DNA of 64,000 nucleotides from Doris montereyensis (taxonomy: Eukaryota; Mollusca; Gastropoda; Nudibranchia; Dorididae), in the NCBI GenBank assembly GCA_037039925.1, contig JAXRKP010000063.1:137001-201000 (forward strand). The letters run 5' to 3'. Under the pieces are notes generated by a model. It worked only from the letters and a program-made list of their open reading frames with translations, did no database searches and was not told where the DNA came from. Position 1 is the stretch's first letter; every line of letters begins with the position of its first letter. The position numbers were made by a program, and so were the translations under genes. Shown here piece by piece: positions 43,030 to 55,519 of the stretch.

Positions 43030-44250
43030 ATAACTCAAAATGTAGACACGGAAAAATCCAAACAGCTATACGAAAAATCAAACTAGATAAGGCCCCAAAA
43101 AGAGATAAAATGTATCCAGAAATTATTGTAAGAAACCGGGGATAGAGAGGCAAACAAACTATTGGATGAAATATGTCATCGAGCATGGAAGTCAAAACAT
43201 CTGCCAGATGATTGGAGACATGGAACGATAGTACCAATACACGAGAAAGGATCAACTGTGAGATATTCAAACTTAAGAGGGATATCATTGCTGGGGGTTC
43301 CAGAAAATTGTATGAGATTCAGGAAAAAGTAGAAGATCAATATAAAGAACATCAGAGTGGAATCAGACCAGGGAGAAATGTACAGGACCACATATTTATA
43401 ATTAGACAAACAATAAAAACATTCTTTTGAAATAAACATTGACTTACACCTCTGTTTTGTTGACTTAGAAAATGCATTTGACACTGTGAAGAGAGATGAA
43501 CAACGACATTGTTTAATAGAACGTAATGTAGAACATGATAATGGGATAGAAGCTATTAAAAGTTTTTACAATAAATCAACATGTGTAGTGAGAATAGCTG
43601 GAAACGTATCTGAAGAATTTGAAGTAGATAAAGGAGTTAGAGAGGGTTGTATTCTGAACCTCTCTTGTTTATCACATTTATGAATTCAGTCGCAAAGGCA
43701 TCCTCAAAATGAAGAATATGAATGAAGGTATGGAAGCTCAAACCAATAAATATATCGATGCTTTCAGTTGCTGGTGAACTAGGTCTTTTGAAAAGTCAGA
43801 AGATGACCTTCAACGTAATATCAACTTGCTGAATGATTAGCCAAATAAAAGAGGAATGAAAGTAAGTACAAAAAAATTTGTAAAACAAACAATACTAGTA
43901 ACTAGGGGAAGCTAAAACACTTAACTTTAAACTGAGCAGAGAGAAATAAGAACAAATTCAAAGCTACAATTACCTAGGAGTAATGATTAACTCAGAGGAA
44001 AAGCTAAGAGAAGAAATCAGCCAGAGAATCCAAAAGGCAATGACAATATATAGGAAAGGCATGTGTAGGTAAACAACAAGCGACAACGAAAATCAAATGG
44101 CAGTATACAACATAGTTTATTTTCCTACTCTACTATATGGCAGGAAAGGCATGTGTAGGTAAAAAACAAGCGACAACGAAAATCAAAATGGCAGTATACA
44201 ACATAGTTTATTTTCCTACTCTACTATATGGCAGTGAACATCGATCTTAG
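43030..44250 (+). mobile_element. RTE-like LINE reverse transcriptase, broken
   Basis: In order, over several frames: AIRKIKLDKAPKRDK; DDWRHGTIVPIHEKG with SNLRGISLL (fingers); FVDLENAFDTVKRD (motif A with catalytic Asp); DKGVREGCILN (motif B); then SEDDLQRNINLLND, YNYLGVMINSEEKLREEI, MAVYNIVYFPTLLYG. Motif C with YADD is lost by deletion near 43740. A 90-bp duplication sits at 44052-44232. Confidence 0.88.
44052..44232 (+). repeat. 90-bp tandem duplication inside a LINE
   Basis: Copy 1 44052-44141, copy 2 44142-44232, identical apart from about two positions (AACAACAAG versus AAAAACAAG, and one extra A). Both encode the MAVYNIVYFPTLLYG region, so the near-identity dates the duplication after the element decayed. 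Confidence 0.9.
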
Positions 44251-44254
44251 ACAG

Positions 44255-45105
44255 TAGGGAATTGGGAATGGGAACTGCTAAAGAAAGAAACATCAGACAT
44301 CGGCTTTTTTTACATCAAGAAAGGAGTGAGACAAGACTGTGTTCTCCCACCAGGCCTCTCCACCTTATATTAAGTTATATAGCGAAATCATCTTCGTTGA
44401 AATTGAAAACATAAGCATTGGTGGCGTTAACCTGACCAACATATGATAAGCAGATGATACCGTGTTAATGGCATACACGCCAGATTATGTCCAACTGATA
44501 TCAGACACATTAGTAGACTTTAGTGAGACAAAAGGATTGTTACTGAACGTGAAAAAGACAGAATGCGTGGCAGTTTGTAAACAAGATGATACCCTGTCTT
44601 TCAATTTAACAAGTAGAGGAGAAACTATAAAACAAGTAACAATGTTAAAATACCTCGGCACAATCATAACAAACAACTGACTGTAAAGACGCCATCGAAA
44701 TAAGGCAAAGGATAGAAATAGCAACAAAAAAACCCATTATACAATTGTAGACCTGTTGTCTCTATTCAAAACTGAAAAAAGACACGAAATTACGAACATC
44801 GCATACATAATATGTCTTTTCCACACTGCGAAACGTGGACTTTAGATTCCCTATGTCACAAACGTTTGTATATATAGAACTTCTATTAGAAGAATATTGA
44901 AAATCCACTGTACAGCAAAAGTAACAAACACGGAAGTTCTAGTCAAAATTGGAAAAGAAAGAGAACTTATAGAGAACATCAAAACAAGGCAAATGAGATT
45001 TTTTGGCCATTTGTGGAGACAAAATGGACCAAAAAAGCTAGCTACATCTGGATTCAAAGAAGGGACAAGAGCTCGTGGCAAACAACGCACCATATACGTA
45101 ATTTA
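44255..45105 (+). mobile_element. Second LINE, different family, RT C-terminal half
   Basis: FFYIKKGVRQDCVLPP (motif B), GGVNLTNI, ADDTVLMAYT (motif C), SETKGLLLNVKKTECVAV, TMLKYLGTIITNN, RRILKIHCTAKVTNTEVL, RQMRFFGHLWRQNG and GTRARGKQRT, the C-terminal order of a LINE reverse transcriptase distinct from the RTE-like copies here. Frameshifts and stops throughout. It abuts the RTE-like fragment on the left and the giant minisatellite on the right. Confidence 0.85.
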
Positions 45106-46400
45106 TCCCATGTATATTTACACATAAACAAGTCCTATGCATCTTTACAAATACACAAGTCCCATACATCTTTACACATAGACAAGTCCCATCTACGTTT
45201 AGTCCTCATAAATACACAAGTCCCGCGTATCTTTACACATACACAAGTCCCGTGTATCTTTACACATAAACAAGTCCCATATATCTTTACACATAAACAA
45301 GTCCCATGTATCTTAAAACATATAAACATGTCCCATGTATCTTTACACATAAACAAGTCCCATGTATCGTTTACACATAAACAAGTCCCATCTACTATGT
45401 AAACAAGTCTCATCTACATTTACATATAAAACAAGTCCCATCTACGTTTTAAACAACAGATAAACAAGTCACATAAAACAAATCCCATCTACATTTACAT
45501 ATAAAAACAAATCCCATACGTTTACAGATAAAACAAGTTTACATTTAGATAAACAAGTCTCATCTACATTTACACATAAAACAAGTCCCATCTACGTTTA
45601 CAGATAAACAAGTCTCATCTACATTTACACATAAAACAAGTCCCATGTACGTTTACACATAAATAAACAAGTCCCATCTATATTTACACATAAAACAAGT
45701 CCCATGTACGTTTACACATAAAACAAATCCCATGTACGTTTACACATAAAACAAGTCCCATGTACGTTTACACATAAAACAAGTCCCATGTACGTTTACA
45801 CATAAAACAAGTCCCATGTACGTTTACACATAAACAAGTCCCAAGTACGTTTACACATAAACAAGTCCCATGTACGTTTACACAAGTAAACAAGTCCCAT
45901 GTACGTTTACACATAAACAAGTCCCATGTACGTTTACATAGACATACGTTTTAAAACAAGTCCCAAGTACGTTTACACATAAACAAGTCCCATGTATATT
46001 TACACATAAAACAAGTCCCAATGTATGTTTACGCACAAACAAGTCGTTTTAAAACAACACAAAACAAGTCCCATGTATGCTTACATTTGAAAGTCCCATT
46101 ACGTTTACCCAGTCGATCCAATGTACGTTTACACATAATCATAGAAAAGTCCCAATGTACGTTTACACATAAACAAGTCCCATAGAAAAGTATCTTTACA
46201 CATAAACAAGCCCTTTTACAGCTTAGACATCAACACATCCACAAGCCCTTTGTATGTTTACGCACATAGGCAAGTCTGAAAGTCCCATGTAAGTTTACAC
46301 GTAAAACAAGTTCATAGAAAAGTGGTAATTTACACATAAACAAGTCCTTTGTATGTTTGTATAAATATACAACAAGTCCATATACGTTCATACAACAACA
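45105..46400 (+). repeat. Giant minisatellite, short-unit part (~28 bp)
   Basis: Units read ACAAGTCCCATGTACGTTTA then CACATAAA, varied by CATCTACATTTACA, CGTGTATCTTTACA and deletions. The array begins directly after the LINE reading frame (KQRTIY). The open frames on both strands are repeat translations. Confidence 0.95.
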
Positions 46401-48650
46401 CGTCCAATGTACGTTTACACATACACAAGCCCTTTGTACATAGAAAAGTCCAATGTACGTTTACACATATACAAGCCCTTTGTACATAGAAAAGTCTCAT
46501 GTACGTTTACACATACACAAACAAGCCCTTTGTACATAGAAAAGTCCCATGTACGTTTACACACACACACACACACACACACAACACAAGCCCTTTGTAC
46601 ATAGAAAAGTCCCATGTACGTTTACACACACACACAAGCCCTTTGTACATAGAAAAGTCCCATGTACGTTTACACACATACACACACACCATAGAAAAGT
46701 CCAATTTGTTTACACACACATACACAAGCCCTTTGTACATAGAAAAGTCCAATGTACGTTTACACATACACAAGCCCTTTGTACATAGAAAAGTCCCATG
46801 TACGTTTACACACACACACATACACACAAGCCCTTTGTACATAGAAAAGACCCATGTACGTTTACACATACACAAGCCCTTTGTACATAGAAAAGTCCAA
46901 TGTACGTTTACACACACAAGCCCTTTGTACATAGAAAAGTCCAATGTACGTTTACACATACACACACACATAGAACAGTTCCATTACACACAAGCCCTTT
47001 GTACATATAAAAAGTCCAATGTACGCCCTTTGTACATAGAAAAAAAGTTTACACATACACACACAGGCCCTTTGTACATAGAAAAGTCCCATGTACGTTT
47101 ACACATACACACACAAGCCCTTTGTACATAGAAAAGTCCCATTTACGTTTACACATACACACACAAGCCCCTTTGTACATAGAAAAGTCCAATGTACGTT
47201 TACACATACACACACAAGCCCTTTGTACATAGAAAAGTCCATGTACGTTTACACACACACACACACACAAGCCCTTTGTACATAGAAAAGTTCCATGTAC
47301 GTTTACACATACACAAGCCCTTTGTACATAGGAAACGACACACAAGCCCTTTGTACATAGAAAAGTTTACGTTTACACATACACAAGCAAGCCCTTTGTA
47401 CATAGAAAAGTCCCATGTACGTTTACACATACACAGGCCCTTTGTACATAGAAAAGTCCCATATACGTTTTACACACACAAGCCCTTTGTACATAGAAAA
47501 GTTCATATACGTTTACACATAAGGCCTTTGTAGAAAGTTTGTTTACACACACACACAAGCCCTTTGTACATAGAAAAGTCCCATGTACGTTTACACATAC
47601 ACACACAAGCCCTTTGTACATAGAAAAGTCCCATGTACGTTTACACATACACAGGCCCTTTGTACATAGAAAAGTCCCATGTACGTTTACACATACATAC
47701 ACAAGCCCTTTGTACATAGAAAAGTCCTTTGTACATGTACGTTTTTACACAAGCCCTTTGTACACAAAAGTTCCATATACACATACACAGCCCTTTGTAC
47801 ATAGAAAAGTTCCATATACGTTTACACATACACAGGCCCTTTGTACATAGAAAAGTTCCATGTACGTTTACACATACACACAAGCCCTTTGTACATAGAA
47901 AAGTTCCATATACGTTTACACACACACACACAAGCCCTTTGTACATAGAAAAAAGTCCAATGTACGTTTACACATACACACACACAAGCCCTTTGTACAT
48001 AGAAAAGTCCCATGTACGTTTACACACACACAAGCCCTTTGTACATAGAAACGTCCCATATACGTTTACACATACACAAGCCCTTTGTACATAGAAAAGT
48101 CCCATGTACGTTTACACATACACAAGCCCTTTGTACATAGAAAACGACCCATATATGTTTACACACACAAGCCCTTTGTACATAGAAAAGTCCCATATAC
48201 GTTTACATATACACGCCCTTTGTACAGACCCATATATGTTTACACATACACAAGCCCTTTGTACATAGAAAAGTCCCATATACGTTTACAAGTTTAGAAA
48301 GTCCCATATACGTTTACACATACACAAGCCCTTTGTACATAGAAAAGTCCCATATACGTTTATACATACACAAGCCCTTTTACATAGAAAAGTTCCATAT
48401 ACGTTTACATACACAGGCCCTTTGTACATAGAAAAGACCCATATACGTTTATACATACACAGGCCCTTTGTACATAGAAAAAAAGTTTATGCATTCCATG
48501 TAGAAAAGTTTATACATACAGGCCCTTTGTACATAGAAAAGCCCTTTGTACATAGAAAAGTTCCATGTACGTTTATACATACACACGCCCTTTGTACATA
48601 GAAAAGTTCCATATACGTTTATACATACACGAAGAAAAAACAGATAAGTC
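46400..48650 (+). repeat. Giant minisatellite, long-unit part (~44-48 bp)
   Basis: The unit gains CAAGCCCTTTGTACATAGAA, AAGTCCCATGTACGTTTACA, CATACA, with CA expansions. GTACAT and ATGTAC inside one unit form a six-base inverted repeat around AGAAAAGTCCC. Frames give VHRKVPCTFTHT-like repeats, without coding meaning. Confidence 0.95.
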
Positions 48651-48654
48651 ACAT

Positions 48655-49555
48655 TTTCTAAAGATGAAGAAAAATGAAATTTAAACTTTAGAAGTCTACA
48701 ATTCTTCTAAATATTGAAGGACTTTGCTGGTTTTTGACACAGTCACTTCTGGACTATTCATGCACTGATTAAAAGTGTCAAAAGAGAAATTTTACAGATA
48801 ATGAGAATTTTATTTCAATTTTAACTTACTTTTCCACAAAAAATTGGACTTATCTGGTTTTTCCATTGCATGATCATAACTAACATAATGAACTAAAAAT
48901 CAATGTTAACACTCTTTGTTTCATTATGTGTTTCTTAATAGGAATGTTTTGCTAGTTAAAGTATAATATTCTAAATTATTTTTATCTTAGTAAAGATTTC
49001 AGCTCATGGAGAGAATAATTTTCTCATGCTACCACGCAGTCGGGTTTTACTCTCCTGAAGGCTTGTTTGTTTGTTTGTTGAAGTCAACCCAGTCAACCAT
49101 CTGCGGTTATCTCAGGGCCGTAAGGGGATAAAGCAAGACAAAATGTAACATAGAAAAAAAGTAGGTTAAGATAAGGATGACAGTGAGAATGAAGTAGCAT
49201 ACTATACCACACCAGAGCGCCCAACCAACCACTCGCCTTCCTGAAGGCAAATTTTGGACAATGTACACTACAAATTACAAAGATTATTCTTCAGCCTTTA
49301 AATCTTATACCTTCTCAGAAAATCTGTAGTAAATTTATAACACTGCTTATTTTGTTACGAATTGGGCCAAATGAAATTAAGACCATTACAAAAACAAACA
49401 AATTTGCCATACAATTACAAGGAATTTTGTGCATACTTTAGTGGAAATGAAAAAAACTAATGCATCAATTCTAAATCAACTTTACTGTATTGAAATAAAA
49501 CTCAACAAATGGTCATGAAATGGAATCTACACATACATTTCTGGCTCTTTCCTTC
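48655..49555. other. Unassigned spacer inside the minisatellite domain
   Basis: AT-rich, no coding signal. GTTTGTTTGTTTG near 49065. CTCCTGAAGGC at 49052 is echoed by TTCCTGAAGGC at 49239 in the same orientation. Confidence 0.45.
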
Positions 49556-49609
49556 TCTCATTCAGTCTTTCTCATTCTATCTCCTCGCTCCCACTCACTC
49601 TCACAATCA

Positions 49610-49726
49610 CACTCTCGTTATCTCTCTCTTTCACTTTCACAGACTCTCTTTCTCTCTGTCTCTGTCTCTGTCTCTGTCTCTCTCTGTCTCTGTCTCTGTC
49701 TCTGTCTCTGTCTCTCTGTCTGTCTC

Positions 49727-49776
<50 letters not shown>

Positions 49777-49785
49777 TCTCTATGC
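49610..49785. repeat. CT/CTGT microsatellite
   Basis: TCTCTG, TCTG and CT units over about 175 bases. Ser/Leu and Arg/Glu frames are repeat translations. Confidence 0.95.
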
Positions 49786-49959
49786 ATTCTCATTACAGCT
49801 TCTCTATGATTAAAAAAAGCATAATTGTCTGCCTTTTCCGAAATATTGATTTGGGTAACGGAATTACGGTGTGCTTTATAATGTAAGAAGGATGATAATT
49901 TTTTTCAAAAATGTGACTTATCTGGGTTTTTCCACTGGAGTCCTTTCTGTCACTTTGTA

Positions 49960-51420
49960 CATGGAAAGTCTCTACACATACACTGTCTGTCTGTCAGTCT
50001 TTTTCATTCTACATACACAAGCTCCTTTGTACATAGAAAAGTCTCATCTACGTTTCACATACACAAGCCCTAGTCTCTGTCTCTGTCTACAAAACCCTTT
50101 GTACATCTCTTTCTCTCTCTCTTTCTCTCACAAGCTCTTTGTACATAGAAAAGTCCCATGTACGTTTACACATACACTCTCCCTTTGTACATAGAAAGTC
50201 CCATGTACGTTTACACATACACAAACCTTTGTACATAGAAAAGTCCTATCTACGTTTCCCACACTCTCTCCCTCTCTGTACATCTCTCTCATGTACGTTT
50301 ACACATACACTCGCCCTTTGTACATAGAAAAGTCCCATGTACAGTTTACACATGACACAAACCCTTTGTACATAAAAAGTCTCTCTTTACACACACATAC
50401 ACAAGCTCTTTCTACATAGAAAGTCCCATGTACGTTACACACACATACACAAGCCATTTGTACATAGAAAAGTCTCATGTACGTTTACACACACATACAC
50501 AAGCTCTTTGTACATCTCTCTCTCTCATCTCTCTCTCACATCACAAGCTCTTTGTACATAGAAAAGTCCGTCGTTACACACACATGCATTGCCATTACAG
50601 AAAAGTATGATTAAAAAAAGCATAATATAATCTGCTTTTGCACATAGAAATACCATTTTTAAAACTTTACTTTACGCCGGACTTGTCTGCCTTTTCCGAA
50701 ATATTGATTTGGGTAACGGAACTTTGCATAGAAAAGTCCTTTATAATTTACAGGGCAATAACTCATTTTTTTCAAAACTGTGACTTATCTGATTTTTCCA
50801 CTAGAAAGTCCCATTCGTTTTACAAGCCCTTTGTACATAGAAAAGTCCCATGTACGTTTACACATACACAAGCCCTTTGTACATGGAAAAGTCCCATGTA
50901 CGTTTACACATACACAGGCCCTTTGTACATAGAAAAGTCCCATGTACGTTTACACATACACAGGCCCTTTGTACATAGAAAAATCCCATGTACGTTTACA
51001 CATACACAGGCCCTTTGTACATAGAAAAGTCCCATATACGTTTACACATACACAAGCCCTTTGTACATAGAAAAGTCCCATGTACGTTTACACATACACA
51101 AGCCCTTTGTACATAGAAAAGTCCCATGTACGTTTACACATACACAAGCCCTTTGTACATAGAAAAGTCCCATGTAAGTTTACACATACACAAGCCCTTT
51201 GTACATAGAAAAGTCCCATGTACGTTTACACATACACAAACCCTTTGTACATAGAAAAGTCCCATGTACGTTTACACATACACAAGCCCTTTGTACATAG
51301 AAAAGTCCCATGTAAGTTTACACACACATACACAAGCCCTTTGTACATAGAAAAGTCTCATGTACGTTGACACATATACAGGCCCATTGTACATAGAAAA
51401 GTTCTATGTTCGTTCACACA
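49960..51420 (+). repeat. Giant minisatellite, long-unit part, second block
   Basis: Same ~46-bp unit as 46400-48650, at first broken up with CTCTCT and GTCTCTGTC pieces (to about 50800), then a very regular run at 50820-51360. Two copies of AAATATTGATTTGGGTAACG (about 49842 and 50699) show a larger duplication including the 49800-49930 sequence. Confidence 0.93.
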
Positions 51421-51992
51421 CAAACAAGTGACTTGTACGTTTACATATGAACAAGTCCCAAGTATCTTTACACACAAACAAGTCCCATGTACGTTTACAT
51501 ATGATCTAGTTCCACATACACAAGCCCTTTACACATAAACAAGTCCCATGTATGTTTACGTACACATGAACAAGTCCCATGTATGTTTACGTACACATAA
51601 ACAAGTCCCATGTATGTTTATGTTCGTACACATGAACAAGTCCCATGTATGTTTTACACATGAACAAGTCCCATGTATGTTTACGTACACATAAACAAGT
51701 CCCATGTATGTTTTACACATGAACAAGTCCCATGTATGTTTACGTACACATGAACAAGTCCCATGTATGTTTACGTACACATAAACAAGTCCCATGTATG
51801 TTTACCTACACATGAACAAGTCCCATGTATGTTTACGTACACATAAACAAGTCCCATGTATGGCGACACACAAACGAGTGTCATGTACGTTGACACAAAA
51901 GCAAGTCCCAGGTACATTTACACATGAGCAAGCCCCTTTTAAATTTACACATAAACAAATCCCACATACTTTTATACATTAGCAATTCCCAT
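51420..51992 (+). repeat. Giant minisatellite, 28-34-bp units
   Basis: Units ACAAGTCCCATGTATGTTTA, CGTACACATGA/ACATAA. It lacks the TTTGTACATAGAAAAG insert. Interrupted at 51993 by a SINE. Confidence 0.93.
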
Positions 51993-52205
51993 GTGGTGTC
52001 GATGGCCGAGTGTTTAACACGCATTTTCCCCACCTTACCCAGATTGAAATGGGTAGAAGCACTAGCTTTGGAGTAACAACCTGCGTCAGACTAATGTCCT
52101 GGCAAGGAGGTGATTATTGTGACATTTTTCCGCTTCACGCTATTGAAATCAGGATAAGCTCCGGTTCGATGGGCCATAGCAGCCTTGAAGGAACTTGAAG
52201 GAGCT
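51993..52205 (+). mobile_element. tRNA-derived SINE, family B, inserted in the minisatellite
   Basis: Head GTGGTGTCGATGGCCGAGTG at its left end; body with ATTGAAATGGGTAGAAGCAC, GGTGATTATTGTGACA and 3' end GCAGCCTTGAAGGAACTT. The box B region of the head is deleted. Similar TTCCCATGT and TTTCCATGT flank it and may be the target duplication. Confidence 0.85.
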
Positions 52206-52211
52206 TTTAGT

Positions 52212-52640
52212 TTCCATGTACGTTTATACATAAACAAATCCCTCATACGCTTACATATAAACACATCTTACGTGTATTTACATATAAACAAGCCCCCTAT
52301 ACGTTTACACGTAAACAAGACCCATGTATGCCGGCCCATAAACAAGTCCCTCTTACGTTTACTCATAAACAAATCTCACGTACATTTAACACATGAATAA
52401 GTCCCTTGTACATATACACATAAACAAGTCCCACGTATGTCTACACATAAGCAAATCCCATATACATTTATATACAAACGGATCCCACTTACGATTACAC
52501 TTAAACAAGTCCCTCGTACGTTTACACATAGACCAGTCGCACGTACGTTTACACATAAACAAGTAACATATGTAAAATATACAGAAATTTCACGTACGTT
52601 CACATATAATCAAGCACCATGTACGTTAACATTTCTAACT
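52212..52640 (+). repeat. Giant minisatellite, diverged right end
   Basis: Units near 28-30 bp (ACAAGTCCC.C.TACGTTTACA, CATAAA) with much more drift than the central blocks, as expected at the ageing edge of an array. Confidence 0.9.
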
Positions 52641-52814
52641 TGGTGAAAAATAGAAAAAAAAACGACAGAAAATGACCAACCAAACAATGACCTTTAAGGG
52701 TGGGGGGGGTCCTGGAGTGAACATTTTCCCTTTTGTTCCTATCAATTTAACTTGTGTATAGATGTATAGGGCATGGTGTACTGAGTTGAAATATGTCACT
52801 GTTTTTTCCCGGAC

Positions 52815-52850
52815 GCTTCCGGTTGCCATGGAAACGGCGGCCATCTTGGA
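52815..52850. promoter_or_regulatory. ETS, RFX and YY1-like site cluster
   Basis: CTTCCGG (reverse CCGGAAG, ETS core) overlaps the start of GTTGCCATGGAAAC, a near-perfect RFX X-box, followed at once by GCGGCCATCTTGG, which is YY1-like. Such a GC-rich trio within 36 bases is typical of animal promoters or of promoter-bearing repeats. No first exon was recognised on either side. Confidence 0.4.
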
Positions 52851-52859
52851 TTTGCCCCA

Positions 52860-54460
52860 AAATTTCACCAAGTTCAATATCGATAGGCTTTTTCATTTTT
52901 CAACAAATTTCTTTCAAACTTGGCAAACACCTTATTTGATACAATATCTAAATTTGATCACATCAAATTTTTGTTTCGTTAGTAATTTTTGATTTCATGA
53001 ATTTTTGAAAATAGCATATGAGAACAACCAAAAATATACACAAATATTGTACAAAAAAATCAATTTTTCCCAAACTAGAATACATAGCAAAAAATACATC
53101 TGACCATTTCTTTGTTTTACCCAACTCATCATCCATACCAAATTTCTTGAAGATACATTGAGAAATAAAAAAGTAGATAGGAAATAATGAAAAAAAAAGA
53201 CATTTTGAGAAAATCGTATTTTTCTCTTATTTTCAGTTATTTGAATATATTTTTCTCCCATAAACCTTAGAAAAGAGTAGGATAATACTTTGAAACATCA
53301 TAAAGCCTTGAGAGGCTCTCAACTACTTCTCATTGACACTGTTTCAAGTGCACCAGCATCTTTTTTTACTCAATTTGAGATGGTGTCTTTTGATAATAGG
53401 CGCGCAGAATATGTTCCGTATTTTCCGGACGATTTAAAGGAATATTCATAGTAGATCCTCAAATAAGTTTGTTTTGGATAGCGTTGAGTGTGACGATCAA
53501 AATGAGTACCAACTTGCCGTACTTTATATTATATGATATTTCTGGCTGTTATTGTATAATAGCTGTGTTGAAAGACAGGCCTGTATCGTTTCTAAAAAAA
53601 TCCTATAAATTCAAAGAATCGATACTGAGCTTCTTTTATGATATCATTATGACGGGAATGAACTGCTCTATCCACTGGTATGATAGACTAGATTTGTCCC
53701 ATTTTCGGCAAAAATGGCATTACCTGAACCCGCCCACGAACAGAGCGAAATGTTCACAATAAAAACCACCCAAAACAGATAAACAAACGAAATAAGAATA
53801 ACGAAAACTTAGATACAAAAAGACCCCTAAAACAAGCAAAAAAGAAAAACTCCGAAGACTTTCTCTGTGCTTTCTTATATACATGTATGCCATTATATAG
53901 ATAAGAAACAACAAGCAAAACAAAACGATCACTTTACGAGTAACGGAAAAGACATTTAAATTAAATTAGATACAAGTATTGGTTTTCTTTTCTTTCTTGA
54001 GCGCACCATCACGCCTCACACTCCCACAGTCAACCCTGAAGCATATGCATACCGGCTTAGGCCTACCAGTACCGCCTTTCACTACTATGGCCGTGGGTTG
54101 ACGTACTTTCCTACTGCTCAACTTTACTCCATGAAGATTGCGTTGTTCGTTTTTTGATTTTGCTGTCGATGTTTTTAACCTATCCATACCGGAAATAGAA
54201 TTACAAAACTGACCAGACCTGTCCTTCTTTCATTTTGTGTTGTTTTCATGTGGCAACGGAAGTCGAATAAAATTGTATTGGACTTATCTTATCCCATTGA
54301 CAGATCGAGTACCGGCTGCACATGTATCATTTGAGTGCCTTCCTTTCGTTGACAACGAAACATCTTCTTTTTACACCAGGCAGGTAATATTATATCTGAT
54401 TTTAAATATGGGCTATCCAGACCTAGAGACACCCTATTGGCCTTTGACTTCGACTTCATC
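52860..54460. other. Unassigned stretch
   Basis: AT-rich. Frames at 53469-53762 and 54237-54518 show no family likeness and no splice context that could be trusted. No tandem repeat. Confidence 0.4.
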
Positions 54461-54464
54461 ACCA

Positions 54465-54665
54465 GCTCTAGATATAGATCTAGATCTAGTTATTTTTTTA
54501 GACTCCCTTTATTTATAAAATATAACGTATGCAGAACTAGATTCTAGATCTAGTTCTAGAAGATTTAAATCTAGATCTAAATATTGATTATACATGATGA
54601 TCTCTATCTAGGTCTAAAGTAAAGATCAAATCTAGATCTAGGTCTATTTAAATGTAGATCTACAA
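54465..54665. repeat. AGATCT/TCTAGA palindrome cluster
   Basis: Contains CTAGATATAGATCTAGATCT, CTAGATTCTAGATCTAGTTC and further AGATCTAGGTCTA pieces. Same motif as 38040-38670. Confidence 0.75.
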
Positions 54666-55515
54666 AATAGATTTTCTTTATGTGGAATCAGAATAGAATA
54701 AACAGAATTAGAATTGGGTTTACTGTTGCCGTACTGTGGAAGAGTAAATTAGGGTTAGGATGGAAGGACTTCTGTAGTCAGGGTACTACCCAAGAGACAT
54801 AATAAAGAGGGTTTATTTTGATGGGGTGAGATAAAAAGTTGGGGCTTGGTTTTTGTGGGGATAAAGAAAGAATGAAAGAAAGTAAAATAAAGAATTGGTG
54901 GGAGGAGTTGCATTCAATGTGGGCCAATCAGAGATCGTGTGACATTACAGCGACAACAGGTGGGACTGAAGACTGATGACAACGGCCAGAGCATGAGTGA
55001 GTGAGACGAGTGAAGACAGACTGACTGATTCATGAACATGAGCAGTTAAAATGTGACAAGGAACCGGATCGAGACGTTATCATTAATCGAACTGAGACTG
55101 AGACCAACCATGTAGTTCGAGGTAGGATTGGCCTATGGAGATATACTGTTACCAGGAAGAGCAGGTGTTTCGTTTATATGTGCATTTTTTTGTAAACGTT
55201 TTATCAGCCCATGTTACCTAATTTGCATAAAAAATTAGCAGTTTGTTTATAATGATTGATTAACGTTGTGTAAATGACAATAAATTGTTGGAAAAGTTTA
55301 TATATATGTGTGGTACAATATTATACTTACTATCTTACAAAGAAAAAGAGAAGACCAATGGGTGAAATTTAGTTAAAAGATAAAAAAATTCCACAAAGGA
55401 AAGTCTTTGTGTTCTTTCCTTTTGATATTCATGGCTCCTTATCACGTGTGCAGTCTATTTAAAGTTACAAGCATTCTAAAAAAAATTCTTGGATAATGCA
55501 AGTAAACGTAATAAA
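54666..55515. other. Unassigned stretch
   Basis: Slightly less AT-rich, with GAGTGAGTGAGACGAGTGAA near 54993. A possible untranslated exon is not excluded (GTTCGAGGTAGGAT near 55118 has a donor-like GTAGGA), but nothing decides it. Confidence 0.35.
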
Positions 55516-55519
55516 AAAA

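Noticed and set aside
46407..48300. Overlapping VHRKVPCTFTHT and CKRTWDFSMYKGL frames
   Set aside because: Repeat translations of the giant minisatellite, open on both strands at once.
53469..53762. 97-codon plus-strand frame as a gene
   Set aside because: No recognisable domain, AT-rich composition like the surroundings, and no supporting splice or promoter signal.
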